Positions 32,642 through 40,830 of a stretch of DNA of 64,000 bases are shown here, piece after piece. Every line of letters starts with the position of its first letter. Within the stretch, counting starts at the first letter, position 1. Under the pieces are notes generated by a model. That model had not been told where the DNA came from. It saw nothing but the letters and a program-made list of their open reading frames with translations, and made no database searches. The DNA comes from an uncultured Eubacteriales bacterium. Lineage in GTDB: Bacteria; Bacillota; Clostridia; Christensenellales; UBA1242. The stretch spans positions 372,001 to 436,000 of the forward strand of contig CARJLX010000001.1 in NCBI GenBank assembly GCA_949001935.1. The letters run 5' to 3'. Both the position numbers and the translations under genes were made by a program.

Positions 32642-34976
32642 TTAAGAAACAAGAGTAAACCCTTTAGATTTCAAATGATTAATAACATAATCACTTGTTT
32701 GCCCTCCAATTGCTATTGAAAATAAACTATTTTGCATTGGAAGGTCATCGTTAATGTTTGGCACAACTGTATAACCTGTATACGTGCCAGATGTATAACC
32801 TTTTCTATTATTTACTTGTGAATAGCATGCACCACTTGTAATTTTACCTGTAGAAACAGAGCCTGCAAACAACCCTATCTCCACATTAGATGAACCTATA
32901 AATGAACAATTAGTTAAACAATTGGCTTTTAAACTTTCCCCAATAAATGCTCCTGCTCTAGAAGGTTGTTTTGCAATAATTTGTGCTTTTACTGCCATAT
33001 TTGATGCGTTAGGAGCATTTGAAGCTACATACCCAAACAACCCTCCAACATTATATTCACCTTTTATTATTCCTTCAACAGTCGCATTTGAAGGGCCTGG
33101 ACCTGAATAGTCCAGCAAACCAAACAATCCACCGACATTTCCAGTTGGGTTTGTTGACGAAATCATACCAAATACTTTACATTTGCTTGTATTAGGAGCA
33201 TAATTCCCAATCACTCCGCCTACCATACCACCTACATTTTTACCAGCCCCCTCAATAATCCCATTGAATACACAATTCTCAAATGTTCTTATGTCGCTAG
33301 TTCCTGAAGATCCAACAAGTCCACCAACATATGTCCCTGAAGAATTAATATAGCCTTCAACAGAGCAATTCGATATTGCCTGACCACTATTATTTTGAGT
33401 ATACTCCCCAACAAGCCCACCTACATAAGTTGCAGTACTGTTGATAGCCAAATCCTTCAAAATAACGTTTTTGATTTGTCTTGTATTTGTTGAATAATAA
33501 TATCCAAACATACCCATTCCATTAGTAGTCAAATTGTAAATTGTTTTATTGTTTCCATCATATGCGCCTGAAAACTTATTCGTGGAAGTGCCAATAGAAG
33601 GGAAATTGTCACTACTCATGTAGATATCTGCAGTTTGCTTGAAATACGCAGAAGTATCTACGCCAGAATTAACATTATTTGACATCTTTCTAAGTGCGTT
33701 CTCGCAATTTACTATGTATGGACTACTGCTTGTTCCAGAACCTAAAAATTCAAATTCAAATTCCTGCCATTGAAATACTGGATAGCCACTATTCCCATTG
33801 TTTTCGGTATCAAACTTCCAAATGTTAGTGAAATCAAATCTTAAAAAATTCATACCCTCTTGACTTTTAACATCACTATCCAAAGTTGATTTATAATAAG
33901 AAGATGGTGTACATCCACCAGATGTACACTTTCCCCCATAATAACAATTGCTTAAATTAAAATTAAAACCTCCGCCAATAGCACCAAAATATGAATCACT
34001 ACAAGTCAATAAACCTAAATTAAAACAATTCTGCACTGGGAAACTATATGTTCCACTATTCTTTCCTATAATTCCGCCAACATAAGAACTTCCTGAAATA
34101 TCTCCAGTGTTATAGCAATTTGAAAACTTGTTCATATCAGACGAACCTAAACCCGATACATGCCCTACAATCCCGCCAACATTTGGCACATAATTACTGT
34201 TTATATTTCCTCTATTATAGCTATCTTTAACCCCTCCATAACTACCATCCATAAAACCAACAATTCCGCCAACGGCACCTGATGTTACACTATTTATATA
34301 TGCAAAATTACAACATTGTGAGAAATATGACCAATAACTATATCCAACAATTCCTCCCACATTTCCACCAGACGTCATACGACCATCAAACGAGCAATTT
34401 GTTATCGAGCTACTATCTAGTCTGCCCGCTATTCCTCCTACACCTGTAGCATCTCTTGAAAAATATGAATTTACTATTTGTATGTTTTTTAATGAACCTC
34501 CAACATATCCAAATAATCCAATAAAATTATATGATATAGAAGAATTATTTACTAGCCCAGATATTTTATGGTTATCGCCATCATAGCCACCAATAGCAAG
34601 TCTAATCTCACTACTTATTGGCACCCAATAATACGCAGACATATCCAAGTCTTTTGTTTGTTTAAAATATATATTACTATTTAGATTTATCGGTGTACCA
34701 TTATTTGCAACATATGAAAGCCCAGCAAGTTTTGCCTCGCTGTCTATTATATATGGACTGCTTGAAGTCCCACTTCCAGACCAAACAGTTGAATATCTGC
34801 TAGTGTCGCTTATCCAAGTTCCGCTTGTGTTTGTAGGTCCAGTTATACCCTCAGTTTGTTCATTTTCTACATTATTTTTAAGGGAGTTAAAAATCCCCCC
34901 CCGCTAAGCCAGCAAATACTGTGGCTATAGACAAGAGAGGAATAAGGATTGATAACACTAAGATTCTTTTCTTCAT
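32642..34976 (-). pseudogene. GLUG-repeat surface protein C, frameshifted at a G8 tract (phase-OFF state)
   Basis: The gene starts at the ATG at 34976 (AAGGA ribosome site) with the signal peptide MKKRILVLSILIPLLSIATV, but stops after 29 codons because of the G8 tract at 34895..34902. The rest of the frame, open from about 34892 to 32642, is offset by one base. With seven or ten Gs the protein would be about 777 residues. After the tract come TNTSGTWISDTSRYSTVWSG and GSGTSSSPYII, then GLUG repeats (GGIAGRLDSSSITNCSF, GGLVGEYTQN, GGMVGGVIGN). The C-terminus LPMQNSLFSIAIGGQTSDY resembles those of proteins A and B. It is a contingency-locus-like gene caught OFF, or an assembly error in the homopolymer. 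Confidence 0.85.
34895..34902 (-). repeat. G8 homopolymer in the coding region of surface protein C
   Basis: Eight Gs on the sense (minus) strand directly after the signal peptide. Both eight and nine Gs lead to an early stop, whereas seven or ten give one continuous frame. Long G runs are very rare elsewhere in this AT-rich window. Confidence 0.9.
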
Positions 34977-35005
34977 ATTATTTTCCTTTTTCTTATTATA
35001 TTTTT

Positions 35006-35033
35006 ATTATATACTAAAAACTTTCTTTTACAA
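35006..35033 (-). promoter_or_regulatory. Promoter of surface protein C
   Basis: TTGTAA (35028..35033) and TATAAT (35006..35011) are separated by 16 bp, about 30 bp before the ATG at 34976. No G tract is present in this promoter. Confidence 0.6.
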
Positions 35034-35078
35034 AACGATTTTTAAAAATAATTGTAAACTTTTTCAAAATAAAAACAA

Positions 35079-36257
35079 TTAAGCAAAAGGTGTACAAACT
35101 TTCAAAACTTCATTGATAAGGAATGGATCATTTTCGTTACATTTTCTATAAGTCATAACAACTGTTGTTTCACTTTCATCCTTATATGCTCTGCCAAGAG
35201 AAATTAACTTTTGAATAACCACAACTGCATCTGCATTATGCCCAAACATTGTTTCTTTTTTATCAAAATAGAAATCAATATAAGAAAGAACTTCCATGAT
35301 GTCATTGATAAATAAAACAACCTTTTCACCAAGTTCATTAAGTCTTAACACAAGCGAGATTGCGTCAACAACCTTATCTAATCCTGTTTGATCATTATCA
35401 CCATAATTATTTTTAAGTTTAATAAGACCATCAATATTATCAAACATAATAGCGTCTTCAAAAGAAGTATTCAAACTTAAAACAACAACTTTAAATCCAT
35501 CTTTGATAAGATTATTTGCAAACTCATAAAATCTATTATCTTCAAAAATATTACTTTGATAACGAATAATATTTCGTCTACCTCTAAAAAGTTTAAAATC
35601 ACCATATGGAACCATATTGAAAGAAATTGTTGGTTCTTTAGAAGTTGCTGCAACCGGTTTATATTCACTTGCATCAACAAAATTAATTTTATTCAAATTA
35701 CTTACTATGTATTGATTTGAGGTGTTCATTTTATTAGCAGTCACCTCAATATAATCTCCAGTTTTTAAGCCAAAAGTATTAACCATATCAAGAGGAATAA
35801 AAACTTTTGTGTTGTTTTTAATATCAAGGAAAAAACCAACTTTATCAGCCACTCTCAAAACGCCTTCAAAATCAGCAGTTTCTTCTTCCATAATCAAACT
35901 AAAAACAGGGGTTTCTTGTGCAAAGGTTATAACTTCATTATAAGGACGAATACGCTTAGTTACTGATGGAAAAGATAAAGTTGCTTCATTGCCTGTCATG
36001 GCTGACATAATTTTATCAATATTATTCAAGGTCTTGCAAGGTCTACCTTTTTTTGTAGGTCTTTGAGGAACTGACGAACCATTAGATAATTTTTCCAAAA
36101 TTAAATCAACAAGCTCACCGCGTTTTCTTGTAGTTGGAGAAGGAACACCAATTTCTCTTGCGAGCCCACGGAGTTCAAAAATGCCGAGTTCATTAACAAT
36201 CATCTCTCGTTGATCAGATTTTTTGTTTTTAATATCATCTAAAAGTGTTTTTTCCAT
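35079..36257 (-). CDS. Rho-like protein lacking a recognisable P-loop
   Basis: The start is set at the ATG at 36257 with GGAGG before it (392 residues). The N-terminus (about 25-60) is a SAP/Rho-N-like helical unit (LGIFELRGLAREIGVPSP). Next is a cold-shock/OB-like segment (about 125-195, EGVLRVADKVGFFLDI, GLKTGDYIEVTA) in the same order as in transcription terminator Rho. The C-terminal half aligns in layout with the RecA-type motor, but where Rho has its Walker A there is FRGRRNIIRYQSN, with no GKT. A Walker-B-like strand VVLFINDIMEV remains. It is likely a Rho paralogue without ATPase, or a highly diverged Rho. Confidence 0.6.
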   Translation of the reverse strand: MEKTLLDDIKNKKSDQREMIVNELGIFELRGLAREIGVPSPTTRKRGELVDLILEKLSNGSSVPQRPTKKGRPCKTLNNIDKIMSAMTGNEATLSFPSVTKRIRPYNEVITFAQETPVFSLIMEEETADFEGVLRVADKVGFFLDIKNNTKVFIPLDMVNTFGLKTGDYIEVTANKMNTSNQYIVSNLNKINFVDASEYKPVAATSKEPTISFNMVPYGDFKLFRGRRNIIRYQSNIFEDNRFYEFANNLIKDGFKVVVLSLNTSFEDAIMFDNIDGLIKLKNNYGDNDQTGLDKVVDAISLVLRLNELGEKVVLFINDIMEVLSYIDFYFDKKETMFGHNADAVVVIQKLISLGRAYKDESETTVVMTYRKCNENDPFLINEVLKVCTPFA

Positions 36258-36320
36258 AGTTTCCTCCATAAATAGGTCAAAATTCAACAAATCTACCAAA
36301 ATCGACCTAGATTTAAATAT

Positions 36321-36348
36321 ATTATACCCTGTTTTGTAAAAAAGTCAA
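36321..36348 (-). promoter_or_regulatory. Promoter of the Rho-like gene
   Basis: TTGACT (36343..36348) and TATAAT (36321..36326) are 16 bp apart, about 65 bp before the ATG. Confidence 0.75.
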
Positions 36349-36363
36349 ATGTTTTTTCAAACT

Positions 36364-37452
36364 TTACATAATCGGAATAAAACTTGTTATCAATCCACAA
36401 ATAAAAGCAAAAATATACAATAATAAAATTATAAGCAAATTTTGCCAAATTTTCTTTTTATTTGTAGTAAATAAAACAATAATTCCAACCCCTGCACCAG
36501 CACAAAGTCCAGCAAGCAATGGTGCAAACATAATTACTCCTGACATATATAATTCGACTAAAAATACAGAAGCCGCACAATTAGGAATTAAGCCCACTAG
36601 GCAGGCCAAGGTTATTTGAACAAAAACATTGTCCGTAAAAAGCCCACGAATGGCATCAAGACCGCAATATCCTATGCAAATATTGATAATTAAGGTTGCA
36701 ACAAACACATAAGCCATTATTATTGCTGTATGTTTAAGGGCATCCAAAAATATATTTTTAGCACAACAATCACTATGAACATGTTTATGTCCACAACCAC
36801 ATGCCATAAACTCCTCTTCATGTTCATGGTTGTGCATGTGTTCATGTCCATCGCAATGCTCACAATGACGGTCATGAATATGAACATCTAACTTTTGGTC
36901 AACATTTCCGCATTCTTTCACACTTTCTTGAGAATGACTGTCATGTTCAACATTTTTCTTAATTTCTTCGACAGCGTGTCCATCTACATTTTCGGTGTTT
37001 ATCTTGTCAACTTTTGACAATCTTTGTTGTTTTATTATTGATTTTTTTACAAAAATACGCATAGTTAAATCTACGCCATAACCAATTAATATTGCGAAGA
37101 TTATTTTGAAAAGAAGAAGGAATAAAAGTTTAGGTATATATTCAGGTTTAGCAATCATCAAAGGAATTGCTTCGTCACTAGTAGCAATAAAAACAGCAAA
37201 TAAAGTGCCAAGAGTTACAACCTTATTAGAATAAAGTTGAGCCATAACAGATGAAAATCCACATTGAGGAACGCAACCTAAAAAAGCACCAACCAAAGGC
37301 CCAGCCTTTTTTGTGTGGTGCAAAATTTTAGAATATTTTTTACTGCTATTATGAGAGAAATACCCTACAAGTAGATATGCCAAATAGAGAATTGGAATAA
37401 CGATAGCAGTATCTTTTAATGCATCAAGAAGTGCGTCAACAAAAATTTCCAT
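36364..37452 (-). CDS. Putative heavy-metal/manganese permease with His-rich loop (ArsP_2/DUF2899-like)
   Basis: This 362-residue membrane protein has two homologous halves. Each carries a Pro/Cys or Pro/Asn motif: GAFLGCVPQCGFSSVMAQLY in the first and LVGLIPNCAASVFLVELYMS in the second. The cytosolic loop (about 140-235) is very rich in His and Cys (HIHDRHCEHCDGHEHMHNHE), a likely metal-binding region. The architecture fits putative ten-helix heavy-metal exporters. The metal is unknown. It lies 18 bp after the solenoid-repeat gene. Confidence 0.75.
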   Translation of the reverse strand: MEIFVDALLDALKDTAIVIPILYLAYLLVGYFSHNSSKKYSKILHHTKKAGPLVGAFLGCVPQCGFSSVMAQLYSNKVVTLGTLFAVFIATSDEAIPLMIAKPEYIPKLLFLLLFKIIFAILIGYGVDLTMRIFVKKSIIKQQRLSKVDKINTENVDGHAVEEIKKNVEHDSHSQESVKECGNVDQKLDVHIHDRHCEHCDGHEHMHNHEHEEEFMACGCGHKHVHSDCCAKNIFLDALKHTAIIMAYVFVATLIINICIGYCGLDAIRGLFTDNVFVQITLACLVGLIPNCAASVFLVELYMSGVIMFAPLLAGLCAGAGVGIIVLFTTNKKKIWQNLLIILLLYIFAFICGLITSFIPIM

Positions 37453-37470
37453 TAGTCACCTTAAAATTGT

Positions 37471-38412
37471 TTACTTGGATTTAACCGCCTTTTCTTTTGT
37501 AGTTTCTTTTTTAACTTCTTCCTTAACTTCTTGAGTTGGGATTTCGTCTATCTTCATTTGTTTAGTTCTAACTCTTTTCTTAGTTGTCTTAACTTCCTCA
37601 GTTTGAACTTCAACATCTTTATTTTCTTCTTGAGCCTTAACTTCGGCTTGATGAGCAAGTTCAGCCTTTTCGCGTTTAAATTCGCTCATGCGTTTTTCGC
37701 TTTCGCTTGGAGAATAAAGAATTATTGTTTGGTCATCTTTAAAATCAATAACACCATCCATATTTGCACTGATAAATGCCCTACCAAGCATTTCGTGAAC
37801 AGAACCCTTATTTAAAGTAGAAATTTCACTACCATCAGCAAAAAGACCAACATGACCATTATTCATAGTCCCAATCTTAGAGTTATTCAAAAGATATTGA
37901 ATATCTCCATCAAGCATACTTACAAGATCGGCATTATCAAAAACACCTGTGATTTTTCCTTTAATCATTGTGACAATTTTTGCCTTATCACGAAGGAACA
38001 TAACCTCACCATCTGTCATAGTAGAAAGTTCAGCCTTATCATCAATAAAACGAATAAAACCACCATTCATAGTGCCAATGCAAGCTTTATCTTCAACATA
38101 ATCAATTTTGCAATCATTTATAGTTGTGATTTTTGATTTATCACAAACTCGTGAGATAGTTCCAGATTTAAACAAAACAATCTTGGCCTTTCCGCCAAGT
38201 TCTCTAATTTTGCAATCTTCCACCATTTGAATTTTGGCTTTGCCACCAATTTCTTTAAAAGTAGTGTTGAAACTTTCAAGAACAACTGCATTTCCTGTCA
38301 ATGTAACATTAAAACAACGATTTAAGATATGCACGCCATTTGAAAGAGTGAAATTGCCCTCTTCGTCATGAATAATAGGGTCAATAACTTTTTCATTTTT
38401 CTTTCCAAACAT
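37471..38412 (-). CDS. Protein with about ten 17-residue solenoid repeats and a charged tail
   Basis: The start is set at the ATG at 38412, after GAGGTG. The central part (about residues 30-225) is a run of 17-residue units such as DKAELSTMTDGEVMFLR, DKAKIVTMIKGKITGVF and DNADLVSMLDGDIQYLL, with alternating hydrophobic residues and a conserved Gly. This pattern suggests a beta-solenoid, as in bactofilin-like or pentapeptide-like stacks. The last 80 residues are Lys/Glu-rich. There is no signal peptide. Its function is unknown. Confidence 0.7.
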   Translation of the reverse strand: MFGKKNEKVIDPIIHDEEGNFTLSNGVHILNRCFNVTLTGNAVVLESFNTTFKEIGGKAKIQMVEDCKIRELGGKAKIVLFKSGTISRVCDKSKITTINDCKIDYVEDKACIGTMNGGFIRFIDDKAELSTMTDGEVMFLRDKAKIVTMIKGKITGVFDNADLVSMLDGDIQYLLNNSKIGTMNNGHVGLFADGSEISTLNKGSVHEMLGRAFISANMDGVIDFKDDQTIILYSPSESEKRMSEFKREKAELAHQAEVKAQEENKDVEVQTEEVKTTKKRVRTKQMKIDEIPTQEVKEEVKKETTKEKAVKSK

Positions 38413-38582
38413 AAAACACCTCACAAACCATTATACGATAGTTCAATATGAGTATAACACAAAAATTTTCAATAAATCAAACAAAAATTAAAATATTTTC
38501 AAAAACATTAATAAATTTATCTATTCTCCCATAAATAGCGACTAAAAAAATGTTAAAAATCTACAAAAATCAACCTTATTTT

Positions 38583-38613
38583 AGTTGACTTGTCAACTTT
38601 GATTGCATATAAT
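38583..38613 (+). promoter_or_regulatory. MarR-type operator overlapping a consensus promoter
   Basis: The perfect inverted repeat AGTTGAC-TT-GTCAACT (38583..38598) overlaps the -35 box TTGACT (38585..38590). TATAAT follows at 38608..38613 with an ideal 17-bp spacer. The next gene encodes a MarR-family protein, so autorepression of the whole exporter operon is likely. Confidence 0.8.
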
Positions 38614-38648
38614 CTTAATTATGCTTTTGATTAAAAAGGAGTAGTTTT

Positions 38649-39092
38649 ATGAAGCAAGAAATAAATTTCTTTCCAGAAAAATTTTTAATTTTGCATAAAT
38701 CATTGGTTAGTTATTTCAACGCTTCTTTAAAAGATAGTGAAATATCTGGCGGGTTTGTATTTTATTTTCTGCTTTTAGCACAAGAAAACATGACTCAAGC
38801 TCAACTTTCTCAGCGTTCTAAAAGAGATAAAGCCCATACTAACAGAGTTGTTAGTCAACTTTTAGAAAAAGGCTATTTTGAATATGAAGATAACAATATA
38901 AAAAACAGAAAGTTAAGACTAACCCAAAAAGGCGTTGAATTTGCTCAAACTTGCAAAAAACTTTTCAGAGAATATATCAAAAATTTATTTTCAGGCATAG
39001 ATAAAAACGACCTAGAAACTACATCAAAGGTATTAACTCAATTAATAAACAATGCAAAAACCTTAAATTCCTTGGAGGATAATAATGATTAA
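38649..39092 (+). CDS. MarR-family transcriptional regulator
   Basis: This 147-residue protein has a winged-helix domain: MTQAQLSQRSKRDKAHTNRV (recognition helix), then VSQLLEKGYFEYEDN and the wing NRKLRLTQKG. It overlaps the first ABC exporter gene by 8 bp and has an AAAGGAG ribosome site. By analogy with other MarR-exporter operons it likely represses transcription until a toxic ligand binds. The palindrome at 38583..38598 is the probable operator. Confidence 0.92.
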   Translation: MKQEINFFPEKFLILHKSLVSYFNASLKDSEISGGFVFYFLLLAQENMTQAQLSQRSKRDKAHTNRVVSQLLEKGYFEYEDNNIKNRKLRLTQKGVEFAQTCKKLFREYIKNLFSGIDKNDLETTSKVLTQLINNAKTLNSLEDNND

Positions 39093-40830
39093 AATATTAA
39101 AACATTTAAAATGGCATGAATGGCTTATAGCCATAATTCTACTTGCAATACTTGGTACACATGCCTATTGCAATCTTCTTTTGCCAGAATTTATGGGTGA
39201 CATAATTCGTTTCCTAGGAATGGGAAGTGAACTTGGTGCTTTTTGGCAGGATATTTTATGGACTTCTTTAAAAATGCTTTTAACCATAGTTGGAATAATT
39301 GGTTGCACCATAATTGTCGGCTATCTTTCTGCCTACCTCACAACTAGCGTTATGGCAAGAGTTAGAGGTAGATTATTTAAAAATGTAAACAAATTTTCTA
39401 TGGCAGAAATTAATAAATTTTCTATTGCAAGTTTGATCACTCGTTCAACAAACGATATAACCCAACTTCAACAAGTTTACTCTATGATTTTAGGGTTTGG
39501 TATCACTGCTCCAATCACTGCTATACTTGCTATTATAAAGGTTGTTCAAATTTCTGCCACCCTATCACTTGTTAATGTAGTTTCTGTTATTGCTCTTGTT
39601 TTATTAACTACCCTAGTTTTTATACTTGTTATTCCAAAATTTAAAATAATGCAAAAAAATACAGATAAAATCAACCTACTTACTCGTGAAAACTTAACAG
39701 GTCTTAGAGTTGTTAGAGCTTACTCTGCTGAAAAGGCACAAGAAGATAAATTTGAAGTGACAAATAAATTTACTACAAAAATAGACATTTTCGCAAATAG
39801 AGTTTTCTCGATTATTGACCCTGGTATATCTTTGATAATGCAAGGGACTTCACTTGCTATCGTTTGGCTAGTTGCATATCTGTCTGGTGGAAATCCAGAA
39901 TATATCGCAATCATTGGTGAGTTTACTCAATACTCTGCTCAAATAATAATGGGCTTTATGATGCTTTCAATGCTTTTTATGATGATTCCAAGAGGTATAG
40001 TTTCGGCAAAAAGAATTAATGAAGTTTTAGACGAAAAAACTTCTATTATAGAAGGTAATATTAGTAATGAAGAAACTCAATCTAAAAAAGGTTCTGTAGT
40101 GTTTGATAATGTTTCATTCAAATACCCTGGTGCAGATGAATATGTGCTTGAAAATATTTCCTTTGAAGCCAAACCTGGTCAAACAATAGCATTCATAGGC
40201 TCAACAGGAAGCGGTAAAAGTACGTTGATAAATTTGATTCCAAGATTTTACGATGTTTCAGAAGGCAAAGTTTTAGTAGATGGAGTTGATGTGAAAGAAT
40301 ATAAACTCTCCTCTCTTCATGACAAACTTGGTTATGTTCCTCAACGCGGAGTACTTTTCAGTGGAAGCGTTAAAGAGAACATTAAATATGGTGCAGAAAA
40401 CGCCAGTGACGAAGAAATTGAAAAGGCTATTGAAACAAGTGAGAGTAGTTTTGTATACAAATTAGACAAGGGCTTAGATTACTTTATCTCTCAAGGCGGA
40501 AAAAATGTGTCTGGCGGTCAAAAACAACGCTTATCTATAGCAAGAGCAATAGTAAAGAAACCAGAAATTTTTATCTTTGACGATAGCTTTTCAGCTCTCG
40601 ACTATAAAACAGATAAAACCCTAAGGCGTAAACTAAAAAAATATATGGGTAATGCAACCTGCTTAATTGTTGCTCAAAGAATTGGCACTATCATCAATGC
40701 AGACAAAATTATCGTTTTAGACGAAGGCAAGATTGTGGGTAAAGGTAAACATAAAGAGTTATTAAAAACTTGTGATGTTTATCGCGAGATTGCTCTATCT
40801 CAACTTTCAGAGGAGGAACTAAATAAATGA
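39085..40830 (+). CDS. ABC exporter half-transporter, subunit 1
   Basis: This 581-residue protein has an N-terminal six-helix exporter domain and a C-terminal ATPase. Walker A is GSTGSGKSTLINL and the signature is VSGGQKQRLSIARA. Walker B is IFIFDDSFSALD, with Asp where the catalytic Glu is usual. This marks the degenerate half of a heterodimeric exporter such as BmrCD or LmrCD. The next gene, overlapping by 4 bp, supplies the partner. Likely role: multidrug, peptide or lipid export. Confidence 0.93.
   Translation: MIKILKHLKWHEWLIAIILLAILGTHAYCNLLLPEFMGDIIRFLGMGSELGAFWQDILWTSLKMLLTIVGIIGCTIIVGYLSAYLTTSVMARVRGRLFKNVNKFSMAEINKFSIASLITRSTNDITQLQQVYSMILGFGITAPITAILAIIKVVQISATLSLVNVVSVIALVLLTTLVFILVIPKFKIMQKNTDKINLLTRENLTGLRVVRAYSAEKAQEDKFEVTNKFTTKIDIFANRVFSIIDPGISLIMQGTSLAIVWLVAYLSGGNPEYIAIIGEFTQYSAQIIMGFMMLSMLFMMIPRGIVSAKRINEVLDEKTSIIEGNISNEETQSKKGSVVFDNVSFKYPGADEYVLENISFEAKPGQTIAFIGSTGSGKSTLINLIPRFYDVSEGKVLVDGVDVKEYKLSSLHDKLGYVPQRGVLFSGSVKENIKYGAENASDEEIEKAIETSESSFVYKLDKGLDYFISQGGKNVSGGQKQRLSIARAIVKKPEIFIFDDSFSALDYKTDKTLRRKLKKYMGNATCLIVAQRIGTIINADKIIVLDEGKIVGKGKHKELLKTCDVYREIALSQLSEEELNK

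Noticed and set aside
32642..34648. Surface protein C as an independent gene starting at the internal ATG near 34648
   Set aside because: That ATG has no ribosome site and lies within a conserved GLUG segment; homology continues upstream to the signal peptide.
34895..34902. G8 frameshift as plain sequencing or assembly error
   Set aside because: Possible and stated as the refuting outcome. The position right after the signal peptide and the two matching G-tract promoters on paralogues make biological slippage at least as likely.
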